Source: Verrucomicrobiota bacterium (lineage in GTDB: Bacteria > Verrucomicrobiota > Verrucomicrobiia > Chthoniobacterales > Chthoniobacteraceae). Taken from it: 64,000 nt of DNA. Below, piece by piece: positions 41,521 through 51,157 of this stretch. The first letter of the stretch is position 1, and every line of letters begins with the position of its first letter. Location of the stretch: contig QQND01000001.1 in assembly GCA_003402745.1 (NCBI GenBank), positions 26,619 through 90,618 of the forward strand. The letters are read 5' to 3'. The notes under the pieces were generated by a model. It had not been told where the DNA came from. It ran no database searches and saw only the letters and a program-made list of their open reading frames with translations. The position numbers and the translations under genes are program-made.

Positions 41521-43164
41521 ATGAACTTCCTCCGTCCCATCTTGTTTTCAGGCGTGTTAGCCACCGCCGCCTCCCTTCTCGGGGTCCCCTCGCCGCTGCA
41601 AGCGCAGGAACCAGTGGAGATCACTCTCAAAACACTCACCGCACAGATGAAGTTCGAGCTGAACGAGCTCGTCATCAGCCCCGGAGCGAAGGTGAAGCTC
41701 AATTTTGAGAACCCAGACGACATGCCGCACAACGTCGTCTTCTGCCAGCCAGGCACCGACGTCGTACAACTCGTGACGAAGATGCTCGAGAAACCGGAGG
41801 AGGCCATGAAGAACAACTTCCTGCCGGAAGATCCCAAAGTCTGGCTCAAGTCCCGCCTCCTTAATCCGCACGAAAAGCAGGTCATCGAGTTTACTGCGCC
41901 CACCAAACCGGGCAACTACCCCTACGTCTGCAGCTTTCCAGGACACGCCGCCACCATGCAAGGGGTGCTCCGCGTCCTTGGGGAAGGCCCCAAACTCCAG
42001 GACCTCAAATTCGCCCTTTACCACGGCGACTGGAAGAACCTGCCCGACTTTTCTACCCTCACCCCCCACCGCACGGGGGAAGTGCCGGGCAACCTCGTCC
42101 AGCTCAATTTCGACGACTATAAAAACCAGTACGGCCTCGTTTTCACCGGCAAACTGAACGTCCCAGCCAATGCGGAATACACGTTCTACTGCGCCAGCGA
42201 CGATGGCTGCCGCATCACCGTCGGAGAGGAGCGGGTCTTAAACAACGACGGCATTCATCCCGCCTCGATCAAGGAGTCTAAAAAGAAGCTCAAAAAGGGC
42301 GAATACCCGGTCAAGATTGAATACTTTCAGGCGGCCGGAGGTGCCGAGCTGTACGTGGGCTGGAAAAGTGATGCTTTCGACACCACGGCGCTCTCGAGCT
42401 GGACGCCGCCGAACTGGAAAAAAGGCGTGGAACAAAAGACGAACGAGTTCGTAGGCATGCCCCTTGAACCAAAGGACGGGCCTCTCATTTACCGCAATTT
42501 CATCGCCGGCACAGGCAATCGCAGCATCGGCGTCGGGTTCCCCGGCGGCCTGAACTTCGCTTGGAGCGCGGAAACCATGAACCTCTCCATGGCCTGGAAG
42601 GGCGCCTTCATCGACGCGGCCCGGCATTGGAAAAACCGGGGCGGCGGGCACCAACCCCCGGCGGGGTTTGACGTCGTACGGCCCTCGGACATGGCGCCCC
42701 CCTTCGCCGTGTTGGACGCCCCTGGGGCGGTGTGGCCGTCCTTTGTCGCAGACCAGCCGCTGGAAGGATATGCGTGGAAGGGCTACCAACTTGATGCAAA
42801 AGGAGTTCCCTCATTTAATTACGTCTGGAACGGCGTCGAGGTCGAGGACCGTCTCGAGGCCAAGGGCGACTTCAAGAGCGGCGGAACCTTGGTCCGGACA
42901 CTCACCCTCAAGGGCAAGATCCCGGAGAAGGCCTTCCTGCTCCTCTCGCAAAAATCGAAACTGACCCCCGCGGACAAAGGTTTCGCGGTTCAGGGTGAAA
43001 AACTCAACCTGACGGGCACCAATTACCCCAACCAGCTTCTGATTCGGGCGGAGGGCGCCACCATCTCAGGCGACGCGCTGCTCGTGCCTGCGCGCAAACA
43101 AATCCAGATCACTTACGCCTGGCCAGAGTCCCATCCCGCCAGCCACACCCCCCTCGCCCAGTAA
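41521..43164 (+). CDS. Secreted cupredoxin (azurin/plastocyanin-like) + PA14-like domain fusion
   Basis: Signal peptide; PDDMPHNVVF and YVCSFPGHAATMQGVLRV (His, Cys-His-Met copper ligands); PA14-like NQYGLVFTGKLNVPANAEYTFYCASDDGCRITVG. Confidence 0.85.
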   Translation: MNFLRPILFSGVLATAASLLGVPSPLQAQEPVEITLKTLTAQMKFELNELVISPGAKVKLNFENPDDMPHNVVFCQPGTDVVQLVTKMLEKPEEAMKNNFLPEDPKVWLKSRLLNPHEKQVIEFTAPTKPGNYPYVCSFPGHAATMQGVLRVLGEGPKLQDLKFALYHGDWKNLPDFSTLTPHRTGEVPGNLVQLNFDDYKNQYGLVFTGKLNVPANAEYTFYCASDDGCRITVGEERVLNNDGIHPASIKESKKKLKKGEYPVKIEYFQAAGGAELYVGWKSDAFDTTALSSWTPPNWKKGVEQKTNEFVGMPLEPKDGPLIYRNFIAGTGNRSIGVGFPGGLNFAWSAETMNLSMAWKGAFIDAARHWKNRGGGHQPPAGFDVVRPSDMAPPFAVLDAPGAVWPSFVADQPLEGYAWKGYQLDAKGVPSFNYVWNGVEVEDRLEAKGDFKSGGTLVRTLTLKGKIPEKAFLLLSQKSKLTPADKGFAVQGEKLNLTGTNYPNQLLIRAEGATISGDALLVPARKQIQITYAWPESHPASHTPLAQ

Positions 43165-43183
43165 TCAGCCCCTACGTTTTATT

Positions 43184-44740
43184 ATGAAAGCGCAACGCCT
43201 TCTCCTCTCCGTTCTCCTCGGAACCCTCCCCTCCACCTCCGCTCTGCTCTCGGTAGCGCGGGCCGAAACCCCAGACCCCGCAGAGGCCGAGTACTACAAG
43301 ATCACCACCTTTCCAACCCCTCCCGGGACCGCCCTAGAGGTCAGTTCAGTAGAGTTTCTTCCAGACGGCCGGGTCGCCATGGGCACACGCCGTGGCGAGG
43401 TGTGGATCGCTTCCAACGCCCAGAACGCGACCAACGCAGGGGTTTGGAATCCGAAAGAAATGAAGTATGAGGCCGATCCAGCGGCTCCGGCCAAAAACAG
43501 CGTGATCTACCAGCGGTTCGCCGAGGGGCAGCACGAGATTCTCGGGCTCGCCACCAAGGACGGCTGGTTGTACGCCACCAACCGGTACGAAGTGCTTCGC
43601 ATGAAGGATGAAACCGGCGCGGGCAAGGCGACTCGCTTTGAGACCGTCTGCGACAAGTGGGGGGTCAGCGGCGACTATCACGAGTACTCCTTCGGGTCGC
43701 GGTTTGACAAAAACGGGGATCTCTGGGTGCTCGCCTGCCTCACGGGTTCTTTTTCAAGCAAAACCCCATTTCGCGGGTGGGCGCTGCGGGTCAAACCCGA
43801 TGGCACGATGGTCCCCACCTGCAGTGGCGTGCGGTCCCCGGGGGGAGTGGGGTTTGACGCGGACGGCGAAGTTTATTACACGGACAATCAGGGGCCCTGG
43901 CACGGGGCGTGCACCCTCCAGCACCTCATTCCAGGAAGCTTCCAGGGGCATCCCGGCGGGAACCAGTGGTATGATTTGGCGCCAAACATGGGGCCGCGTC
44001 CTGTGGAACCGAACGATGCCAGCCGCATGGTCCTTGAGCGCGAACGGGTGAAAGAACTCGTGCCGCCGGCGGTGTACATGGTGTACGGCCCGGGTAAAAT
44101 CGGGAATTCCTCCACAGCCGTGGTGTGCGACCTAAGCGCGGGCAAGTTTGGCCCGTTTGCAAAGCAGATTTTCATCCCCGACCAAAGTCATTCCAACATC
44201 TCCCGCGTGTATCTGGAAACCGTTAACGGCGTCAAACAAGGCGTTGTTTTCCCCTTCTTGAAGGGGCTCCGTTCCGGACCGATCGGCGCCCGTATGGGAA
44301 GCGACGGCAAGTTTTTTGTCGGCGGCTCGGACCGCGGCTGGGGAGCCAAAGGTGGACAGCCCTTCGCCTTTGAACGCGTAGACTGGACCGGGAAAGTTCC
44401 GTTTGAGGTCCATGAAATGCACGCCAAGCCCGATGGGTTTGAACTGACCTTCACTGAACCGGTGGATCCAGTGACGGCAGGCAACCCTGCAAGTTATTCG
44501 GCGAGGGAATTTACGTACATTTATCAGGCAAAGTACGGCAGTCCCGAGGTGGACGACGTCTGGCCAAAGATTGAAAAAATCGACGTGGCCAAGGACGGAA
44601 AGTCGGTTCGTCTCAAGTTCGACGTGCTTACCAAGGGGCACATTCACGAACTCCATCTGGACGGCGTCCGTTCAGCCAAAGGCAGCCCAGTGCTGCATCC
44701 GGTGGCTTACTACACGCTGAACGAGATTCCTGCGAAATAA
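43184..44740 (+). CDS. Secreted beta-propeller (sorbosone/glucose dehydrogenase-like, DUF7133-like) protein
   Basis: Signal peptide; EFLPDGRVAMGTRRGEVWIA, LGLATKDGWLYATNRYEVLRMKDETGAGKATRFETVC, SGVRSPGGVGFDADGEVYYTDNQG. Confidence 0.82.
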   Translation: MKAQRLLLSVLLGTLPSTSALLSVARAETPDPAEAEYYKITTFPTPPGTALEVSSVEFLPDGRVAMGTRRGEVWIASNAQNATNAGVWNPKEMKYEADPAAPAKNSVIYQRFAEGQHEILGLATKDGWLYATNRYEVLRMKDETGAGKATRFETVCDKWGVSGDYHEYSFGSRFDKNGDLWVLACLTGSFSSKTPFRGWALRVKPDGTMVPTCSGVRSPGGVGFDADGEVYYTDNQGPWHGACTLQHLIPGSFQGHPGGNQWYDLAPNMGPRPVEPNDASRMVLERERVKELVPPAVYMVYGPGKIGNSSTAVVCDLSAGKFGPFAKQIFIPDQSHSNISRVYLETVNGVKQGVVFPFLKGLRSGPIGARMGSDGKFFVGGSDRGWGAKGGQPFAFERVDWTGKVPFEVHEMHAKPDGFELTFTEPVDPVTAGNPASYSAREFTYIYQAKYGSPEVDDVWPKIEKIDVAKDGKSVRLKFDVLTKGHIHELHLDGVRSAKGSPVLHPVAYYTLNEIPAK

Positions 44741-44759
44741 GCGGTGCCAAGGAGTAGGA

Positions 44760-44796
44760 GAGTCGCTCCGGCGCAATGCCACGGAGCGGCTCTTTT
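44760..44796 (+). terminator. Rho-independent terminator
   Basis: gagtcgctccg-gcgcaatgcca-cggagcggctc followed by tttt; 11-bp stem with one G-U. Confidence 0.75.
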
Positions 44797-44866
44797 CTGC
44801 GGCCCGCCCTTGCGATCCCTCCTAGAATAATCTATATTGCGGGCGTGTTTTGAACGCGTCCTTTTT

Positions 44867-45556
44867 ATGACCGTTTTACTTCTCTTCGCGGCAACCCTGT
44901 CTCTTTCTCTGTGGGCCATGTGGCGGGTCAAGTCGGTTTATAACCACTACAGCCTCATTCCTGCATCCTCTGGGGCGACGGGCGCTGCCGTAGCGGATTC
45001 CATTCTCAGACGGGCTGGGATTTTTGATGTCGAGATCCTCGAATTCGACGAAAATTTGGGCGACCACTACGACCCAACAAAAAAGCGCCTTGTCCTCTCC
45101 TCCCAGAACTTCCACGGCACCTCGCTCGCCGCGATTGGGGTCTCCGCCCACGAATGCGGGCACGCCATCCAGCACAAGCTCGCCTACGCCCCCCTCCAGT
45201 GGCGCATGGCGGCCGTCGGCGCCACCACCGTCGCCAACCAAATCCTCATGTGGCTCCCGTTGATCGGGGTTTTCAGCGGGTTGGTTCGCCCAAAGGCGGC
45301 GGCGTGGATCATGGCCGTGGCTTGGGGCGTGATCATGGCGTTTAATCTGGTCACATTGCCCGTGGAATTTGACGCCTCCAACCGGGCCAAACGCATTCTG
45401 GCGGACATGGGCTACGTGGGGACCCCTCAGGAAATGGAAGGCGTCCAGAAGACCTTGGATGCCGCAGGATGGACGTACGTCGCGGCGTTTGTGACGTCGC
45501 TAGGCTGGTTTCTATACCACTTGCTGCCGCTGCTTGGAGGCCGGCGAGAAGACTGA
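44867..45556 (+). CDS. Zinc metallopeptidase (YugP-like)
   Basis: GVSAHECGHAIQHKLAYAPL HExxH context, LPVEFDASNRAKRIL; start 44867 or 44837. Confidence 0.92.
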   Translation: MTVLLLFAATLSLSLWAMWRVKSVYNHYSLIPASSGATGAAVADSILRRAGIFDVEILEFDENLGDHYDPTKKRLVLSSQNFHGTSLAAIGVSAHECGHAIQHKLAYAPLQWRMAAVGATTVANQILMWLPLIGVFSGLVRPKAAAWIMAVAWGVIMAFNLVTLPVEFDASNRAKRILADMGYVGTPQEMEGVQKTLDAAGWTYVAAFVTSLGWFLYHLLPLLGGRRED

Positions 45557-45668
45557 AGTGTCGGGAGTTTCAGAGATTGCAGCGGGAGGAGAAAGCAGCT
45601 TGGAAAACGGGCTTGCATCAGCCCGCTTGAAACCATACCAATTCTGTCTACTTACCGGATAACAGTAC

Positions 45669-46313
45669 ATGACTCTCACCAAAAAAGGCGAATATGCCCT
45701 CCGGGCAATGATCCAACTCGGCCTCGCCAAATCCCTGGGCAAGGCCCTCGTGCCCGTCTCCGAACTCGCTGAAAGCAACCGGCTGCCCCTGAAATTTGTC
45801 GAACGCATCCTGCTTGAACTCCGCGAGGCTGGTTACGTGGAGACACAGCGCGGAAAGCTGGGGGGCTACCAAATCGCCAAGTCCATGCACGACATCAAAA
45901 TGGGGGAACTGGTCCGGCTCATCGATGGCCGTCTCGCCCCCATCGCCTGCGCAAGCGAGACGGAATATTCGCGCTGCTCCTGCCCTGACGAAGAACATTG
46001 CGGCCTGCGCATGCTGATGGTGGACGTGCGCAACGCAATCTCGGACATTCTCGACCGGTACACCCTAGGGGATGTTGTGGAGGTCACCCTCCGCAAAATG
46101 CGCCAGGACAACGCCACCCTGCCCTTCATGCCCGAACCCGCGCCGTGCGCCCGACCGGGCCGCCGGATCGCCGACCCCGCCCAAGGCTTCCTCTCCCAGC
46201 TTGGGATCCGGTCCGTCCTTTCGGATGGCGATTCCAGCGAAGAAACCCTCGAGGAGGAGCCCCGCGAGCGAGGCCCCTCAGGCCCGGTTCGCGCTCTGAA
46301 ACCCAAAAACTGA
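45669..46313 (+). CDS. Rrf2 family transcriptional regulator with cysteine cluster
   Basis: [73 protein letters not shown]; upstream of cysTWA. Confidence 0.93.
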   Translation: MTLTKKGEYALRAMIQLGLAKSLGKALVPVSELAESNRLPLKFVERILLELREAGYVETQRGKLGGYQIAKSMHDIKMGELVRLIDGRLAPIACASETEYSRCSCPDEEHCGLRMLMVDVRNAISDILDRYTLGDVVEVTLRKMRQDNATLPFMPEPAPCARPGRRIADPAQGFLSQLGIRSVLSDGDSSEETLEEEPRERGPSGPVRALKPKN

Positions 46314-46383
46314 AGCGACCAAGCTGAAGCCAAAAAAGCCCCTCCGCTGGACCGGTGGAGGGAATACAGCGAGAGTTTTTTTC

Positions 46384-47214
46384 ATGCAAGCTAAGCGGCC
46401 GCGCAGCATTTTACCGGGGTTCGGGTTAAGCCTAGGGTTCACCTTGGCTTACTTAGGGCTTGTGGTTCTTTTTCCACTACTGATGGTTTTTGTGAAGGCC
46501 TCAGGGCTGGGTTGGCGGGGCATTTTTGAAGCGCTCTGGACCAGCCGCGTCTGGGCGGCGTGCCGACTGAGTTTCGGGCTGTCCATCATCGCCGGGCTGC
46601 TCAATGGGGTCTTCGGCCTGCTCATCGCCTGGGTCCTCACTCGCTACACATTCCCAGGCCGCCGCTTTCTCGAAGCCTCCGTAGATCTTCCCTTCGCCAT
46701 GCCCACTGCCGTGGCCGGGATCGCGCTCACGACCCTGTACGCGCCCAACGGCTGGATCGGCTCCCTGCTGAAGCCGTACGACATCAAGGTGGCATTTGCG
46801 CCGCCGGGGATTTTGATCGCACTGGTGTTTATCGGCCTCCCGTTTGTGGTGCGGACCCTCCAGCCCGTGCTGGAGGATTTTGAAACCGCACAGGAAGAAG
46901 CGTCGGCGACCCTTGGCGCCACCCGCTGGCAGACCTTCCGGCGCGTGGTCTTCCCCCAGTTGGTTCCCGCGCTGATCACGGGGACGACGCTGGCTTTTGC
47001 CAGGGCGGTGGGTGAATACGGCTCGGTCGTGTTCATCGCAGGCAATATGCCAGGGAAGACGGAGATTCTGCCCCTGCTGATCATCACCAAACTTGAGCAA
47101 TACGATTACGAGGGCGCCACGGCTCTGGCGGCCATGATGCTGGTGGTCTCCTTTGTGCTGCTGCTTGTGATCAACTTTCTGCAGCGCAAAACCCTTGTCC
47201 GCAACGTCGCATGA
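46384..47214 (+). CDS. cysT: Sulfate ABC transporter permease CysT
   Basis: Multi-[67 protein letters not shown]; precedes CysW/CysA. Confidence 0.93.
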   Translation: MQAKRPRSILPGFGLSLGFTLAYLGLVVLFPLLMVFVKASGLGWRGIFEALWTSRVWAACRLSFGLSIIAGLLNGVFGLLIAWVLTRYTFPGRRFLEASVDLPFAMPTAVAGIALTTLYAPNGWIGSLLKPYDIKVAFAPPGILIALVFIGLPFVVRTLQPVLEDFETAQEEASATLGATRWQTFRRVVFPQLVPALITGTTLAFARAVGEYGSVVFIAGNMPGKTEILPLLIITKLEQYDYEGATALAAMMLVVSFVLLLVINFLQRKTLVRNVA

Positions 47215-48050
47215 GTGTCCAAACCCGTTCCACTCAAGACCCCCTCTGGACACGCGTCCTACTCATCGGCTGCGCGGTGGGATTCTTGGCCGTGTTTCTG
47301 TTTGTGCCTCTGGCCCTCGTTTTTGCGGAAGCCTTCCGCAAAGGCATCAAGGTCTATGCAGACGCCGTGACGGAGGCCAACACCCTTTCCGCTATCTATC
47401 TGACGCTGACCGTGGCGCTGGTGTCCGTCCCTCTGAACGCGGTGTTTGGAGTCGGCGCCTCCTGGGCGATTGCGAAGTTTTCCTTCAAGGGAAAAAGCCT
47501 GTTACTCTCCCTGATCGACCTGCCCTTTGCCGTCTCCCCCGTGGTCTCTGGTCTGGTGTGGGTCCTGCTTTTTGGGGCGCGGGGGTTGTTTGGACCGTGG
47601 CTTCGGGAGCATGATTTGCAGATCATTTTCGCCGCACCAGGCATGATTTTGGCCACCGTTTTCGTCACTTTCCCCTTTGTCGCCCGGGAGCTCATCCCGC
47701 TGATGCAGGCCCAGGGAAACGACCAGGAATACGCGGCCTTAAGCCTGGGAGCCTCGGGCTGGCAAACCTTCCGCCGCGTTACACTTCCCAACATCAAATG
47801 GGCGCTTTTCTACGGAATCATCCTGTGTAACGCTCGCGCCATGGGTGAGTTCGGTGCTGTTTCTGTGGTCTCCGGCCACATCCGCGGCGAAACCAATACG
47901 CTCCCCCTGCACGTCGAGGTGCTTTACAACGAATACAACTCCGCCGCCGCCTTCGCCTGCGCCTCCATCCTGAGCGTGCTCGGCCTGCTGACCCTCGCGC
48001 TTAAAACCTTTATTGAATGGCGCGTCGGGTTGAGGCGCCAAAAACACTGA
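47211..48050 (+). CDS. cysW: Sulfate ABC transporter permease CysW
   Basis: [66 protein letters not shown]. Confidence 0.95.
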   Translation: MSVQTRSTQDPLWTRVLLIGCAVGFLAVFLFVPLALVFAEAFRKGIKVYADAVTEANTLSAIYLTLTVALVSVPLNAVFGVGASWAIAKFSFKGKSLLLSLIDLPFAVSPVVSGLVWVLLFGARGLFGPWLREHDLQIIFAAPGMILATVFVTFPFVARELIPLMQAQGNDQEYAALSLGASGWQTFRRVTLPNIKWALFYGIILCNARAMGEFGAVSVVSGHIRGETNTLPLHVEVLYNEYNSAAAFACASILSVLGLLTLALKTFIEWRVGLRRQKH

Positions 48051-48055
48051 CTCTC

Positions 48056-49045
48056 ATGTCCATCGTTGTTCAAAATCTGCGCCGTACTTTTGGCACCTTT
48101 CAGGCCTTGCGCGGCATCAATCTGGAAATCGCCGACCACCAGCTCGTCGCTTTGCTGGGCCCCTCGGGTTCCGGAAAAACCACCCTCTTGCGCATCATCG
48201 GCGGCTTGGATTTTCCGGACTCCGGCCAGGGCAGCGTCGTCATCAACGAGGAGGACGTCACCGACCGTCCCGCTGCCGAGCGCAAGGCAGGGTTTGTTTT
48301 CCAGCATTACGCCCTCTTTAACCACCTGAGTGTTTTTGAAAACGTGGCCTTCGGGTTGGAAGTGCGGCCTCAAAAAATACGCCCCGGCAAAGACGCCATT
48401 CGCGACCGCGTGCTGGAACTACTGCGGCTCGTCCAGCTCCAAGGGCTCGAGCAGCGCCTCCCCTCGGAGCTCTCCGGCGGCCAGCGCCAGCGAGTGGCTC
48501 TCGCGCGCGCCCTCGCCATCGACCCCAAGGTGTTACTGCTGGATGAACCCTTCGGCGCGCTGGACGCAAAGGTGCGCAAGGACCTGCGCCGGTGGCTCCG
48601 GGCCTTCCACCGGGAAATCGGGGTCACCACCATTTTCGTCACCCACGACCAGCAGGAAGCCTTGGAACTGGCGGACGTCGTTGTCGTCATGAACCAGGGC
48701 CAGATTGAGCAAATCGGCTCTCCCCAGCAGGTCTACGACCATCCCGCCACCCCCTTCGTTTATGAATTCCTCGGGGATGTGAACAAGGTGCGCAAACCGG
48801 GCCGACCCGACCTCTTTTACGTCCGCCCCCACGAAGTCCGCATCCTGTTTGCCGGCGATGCCGCGGCCGAACTTCACGCCACCATCGAACATCTCTTCGC
48901 CGCCGGCCCCAGCGCCCGGTTGACTCTGCGCCTTCAGGAATCCAGAGAAACCCTCGACGCGGACATCACCCGCCAGCAGTTGGAGGAAATGGGGCTCTCC
49001 GAGGGTGACGAGGTGGGTATACACCTCGCGTTGTCACGGTCCTGA
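48056..49045 (+). CDS. cysA: Sulfate ABC transporter ATP-binding protein CysA
   Basis: [73 protein letters not shown] and YVRPHEVRI CysA C-terminal region. Confidence 0.95.
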   Translation: MSIVVQNLRRTFGTFQALRGINLEIADHQLVALLGPSGSGKTTLLRIIGGLDFPDSGQGSVVINEEDVTDRPAAERKAGFVFQHYALFNHLSVFENVAFGLEVRPQKIRPGKDAIRDRVLELLRLVQLQGLEQRLPSELSGGQRQRVALARALAIDPKVLLLDEPFGALDAKVRKDLRRWLRAFHREIGVTTIFVTHDQQEALELADVVVVMNQGQIEQIGSPQQVYDHPATPFVYEFLGDVNKVRKPGRPDLFYVRPHEVRILFAGDAAAELHATIEHLFAAGPSARLTLRLQESRETLDADITRQQLEEMGLSEGDEVGIHLALSRS

Positions 49046-49047
49046 CC

Positions 49048-49067
49048 GGGGGTTCCCCCCTTTTTTT
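49048..49067 (+). terminator. Probable Rho-independent terminator after cysA
   Basis: ggggg-tt-cccccc followed by ttttttt; short stem. Confidence 0.55.
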
Positions 49068-49171
49068 AGACAAAAATCTGCGCCCCTCTTGAGGCCTTTG
49101 AAGTGAACACCCCCGAAGGCGGACGCCCGTGCGATTGACTTCCCAGCGAGGCGTTCTATCGTGGCGACCAA

Positions 49172-50197
49172 GTGAATTCACCTTCTGAACTGGAGCCTCC
49201 GCTCGACAAAACCCTCGCCTTGAAACGGGCGTTCGAACCGATTGCAGAAGGTCTGCACCAGGTGGAGGAGCGCATCCGAGCACAGGCCCACGCCTTCGAC
49301 CCCGCAGTAGAACTCTATGTGGCCTATGCGATCGAAAGCCACGGCAAAAGACTGCGCCCTGCCCTGGCCCTGCTCGCCGGGGGAGCCACCGGCGCCATCC
49401 TCCCGCCGCATTCCGATTTGGCCGTCATTGTGGAGCTCATTCACGCCGCCACCCTCGTCCATGACGATATTCTCGACCATGCCGACCTCCGGCGCGGCCA
49501 GCCCACGGCTAACGCCAAATGGGGCAATTCACTAGCCGTGCTCCTCGGGGACTGCCTATTCGCCCACGCCCTCCGGCTTGCCTCCTCCTTTGAAGACACC
49601 CGAATCTGCCGACGCATCGCGGATGCCGCCAGCGAAGTCTGTTCCGGAGAAATCATACAAACCCAGCGCCGTTTCGATTTCAAACTCACCGTGCCTGATT
49701 ACTTCCGCATTCTGGAGATGAAAACAGGGGCGTTGTTCGCCGCAGCAACCCAACTGGGCGGACTCCTTAACGGCGCCTCCGAAGCGGCTCAAAAAGGCCT
49801 CTTCGACTTCGGGATGCGCCTGGGCACCGCCTACCAGATTTATGACGACTGCCTGGATCTAGCAGGCGACGAGGGTACGGTTGGAAAAACCCTCGGAAGC
49901 GACCTGCGTCGCGGCAAGCTGACGCTCCCCATCCTGCACCTCTTGAACACGAGTTCCACCGCGGAGCGCGAGCGCCTGGGGGAACTAATCTTGGAGGGAA
50001 ACGAGGATAAAATCCGGGGCCTGGTGGAGTCCACGATGGCCCGGAATGCTTTGCACTACGCCGTGAAAACAGGACGCCAGATGTTACAGGATGCACAAGA
50101 AGGCCTCGTGCACTTGGATGCTTCCGTGTACAAGGAATCTCTGTTTGGCCTTTGCGAGACTCTCGACGCAATGATCGCCCCCCTGGGCGAGGCCTAA
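49172..50197 (+). CDS. Polyprenyl (octaprenyl/heptaprenyl-type) diphosphate synthase
   Basis: HAATLVHDDILDHADLRRGQPTAN first DDxxD; YQIYDDCLDLAGDEGTVGKTLGSDLRRGKLTLPILHLL second Asp motif. Confidence 0.95.
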   Translation: MNSPSELEPPLDKTLALKRAFEPIAEGLHQVEERIRAQAHAFDPAVELYVAYAIESHGKRLRPALALLAGGATGAILPPHSDLAVIVELIHAATLVHDDILDHADLRRGQPTANAKWGNSLAVLLGDCLFAHALRLASSFEDTRICRRIADAASEVCSGEIIQTQRRFDFKLTVPDYFRILEMKTGALFAAATQLGGLLNGASEAAQKGLFDFGMRLGTAYQIYDDCLDLAGDEGTVGKTLGSDLRRGKLTLPILHLLNTSSTAERERLGELILEGNEDKIRGLVESTMARNALHYAVKTGRQMLQDAQEGLVHLDASVYKESLFGLCETLDAMIAPLGEA

Positions 50198-50338
50198 CCC
50201 CCCCGCTTCGGCGAATCCGTTTGCCCCCTGGACGGGGCCTAATCAACGCGCTGGGTCGTTACTAATCTTCAGCACGGAGCAGGGGCTAATCTGAAAGGTA
50301 ATCGCCACTTTTCGCGGAGTTTCGTGCGATTTTAAGGT

Positions 50339-51034
50339 GTGGGAGCAGGCACGACCAAGGAAACAGAGGGGGGCGAACAGCCAAGGGAAAAAATCTTTGC
50401 CCAAGGCTTGGGCGCACTTTCCGATGGCGAGCTGCTCTCCATTCTGATCCGCACGGGGATTGTGGGTTTAAGCGCGGTGGAGTTGGGCCGGCAACTCCTC
50501 AAACGTTATGGCTCGCTGGGCGGGTTGAGCCGTTGCACCGCCAGCGAACTGGCAAAAGTCCGCGGGCTCAGTGATAACAAGGCGGTACAACTGGTGGCGG
50601 CCTTTGGACTGGCCTCCAGATTGAGCGCGGAGTGCGTGCGGCGCGAGCGCATCGACTCCCCCGAACGGGTCTTCCAGTTGCTGGGCATGGAAATGCGATT
50701 CCTCGCCAAAGAGTCGCTGCGGGTGGTGCTCCTCGATACACGCTATCAACTCATGCGCGTGGAGGAGGTTTCCAGAGGCACCGTGAATGAAAGCATCGCC
50801 CATCCTCGGGACATTTTCGGCCCCGTCCTCACCGCCGCCGCCTTCGCTTTTATTCTAGTTCACAACCATCCCTCGGGCGACCCCACTCCCAGCGAGGCGG
50901 ACCGGCGCCTGACCGCCCGGCTCACGGAGGCCTCCAAGCTGCTCCAAGTCCAGCTCTTGGACCATGTCATTCTGGGTTCGTCCGACAATGGCAGGAACCC
51001 CTGGTTTTCCTTCAAACAAATCGGAATGATCTGA
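50339..51034 (+). CDS. radC: RadC/JAMM-domain DNA repair protein family
   Basis: QGLGALSDGELLSILIRTG, VHNHPSGDPTPSEADRRLT, LLDHVILG. Confidence 0.95.
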   Translation: MGAGTTKETEGGEQPREKIFAQGLGALSDGELLSILIRTGIVGLSAVELGRQLLKRYGSLGGLSRCTASELAKVRGLSDNKAVQLVAAFGLASRLSAECVRRERIDSPERVFQLLGMEMRFLAKESLRVVLLDTRYQLMRVEEVSRGTVNESIAHPRDIFGPVLTAAAFAFILVHNHPSGDPTPSEADRRLTARLTEASKLLQVQLLDHVILGSSDNGRNPWFSFKQIGMI

Positions 51035-51157
51035 GCCACACCAAGCTCCGGGCCGAAAAAAAACAGTGCTCCTTGAGCTTTCCCAGCCGCGCCCTCAAAG
51101 TCTCCAACGAGGCCGCAAACCCCTCCGGAAGGGGCTCCCCACCTTTCTCTTGTTATA

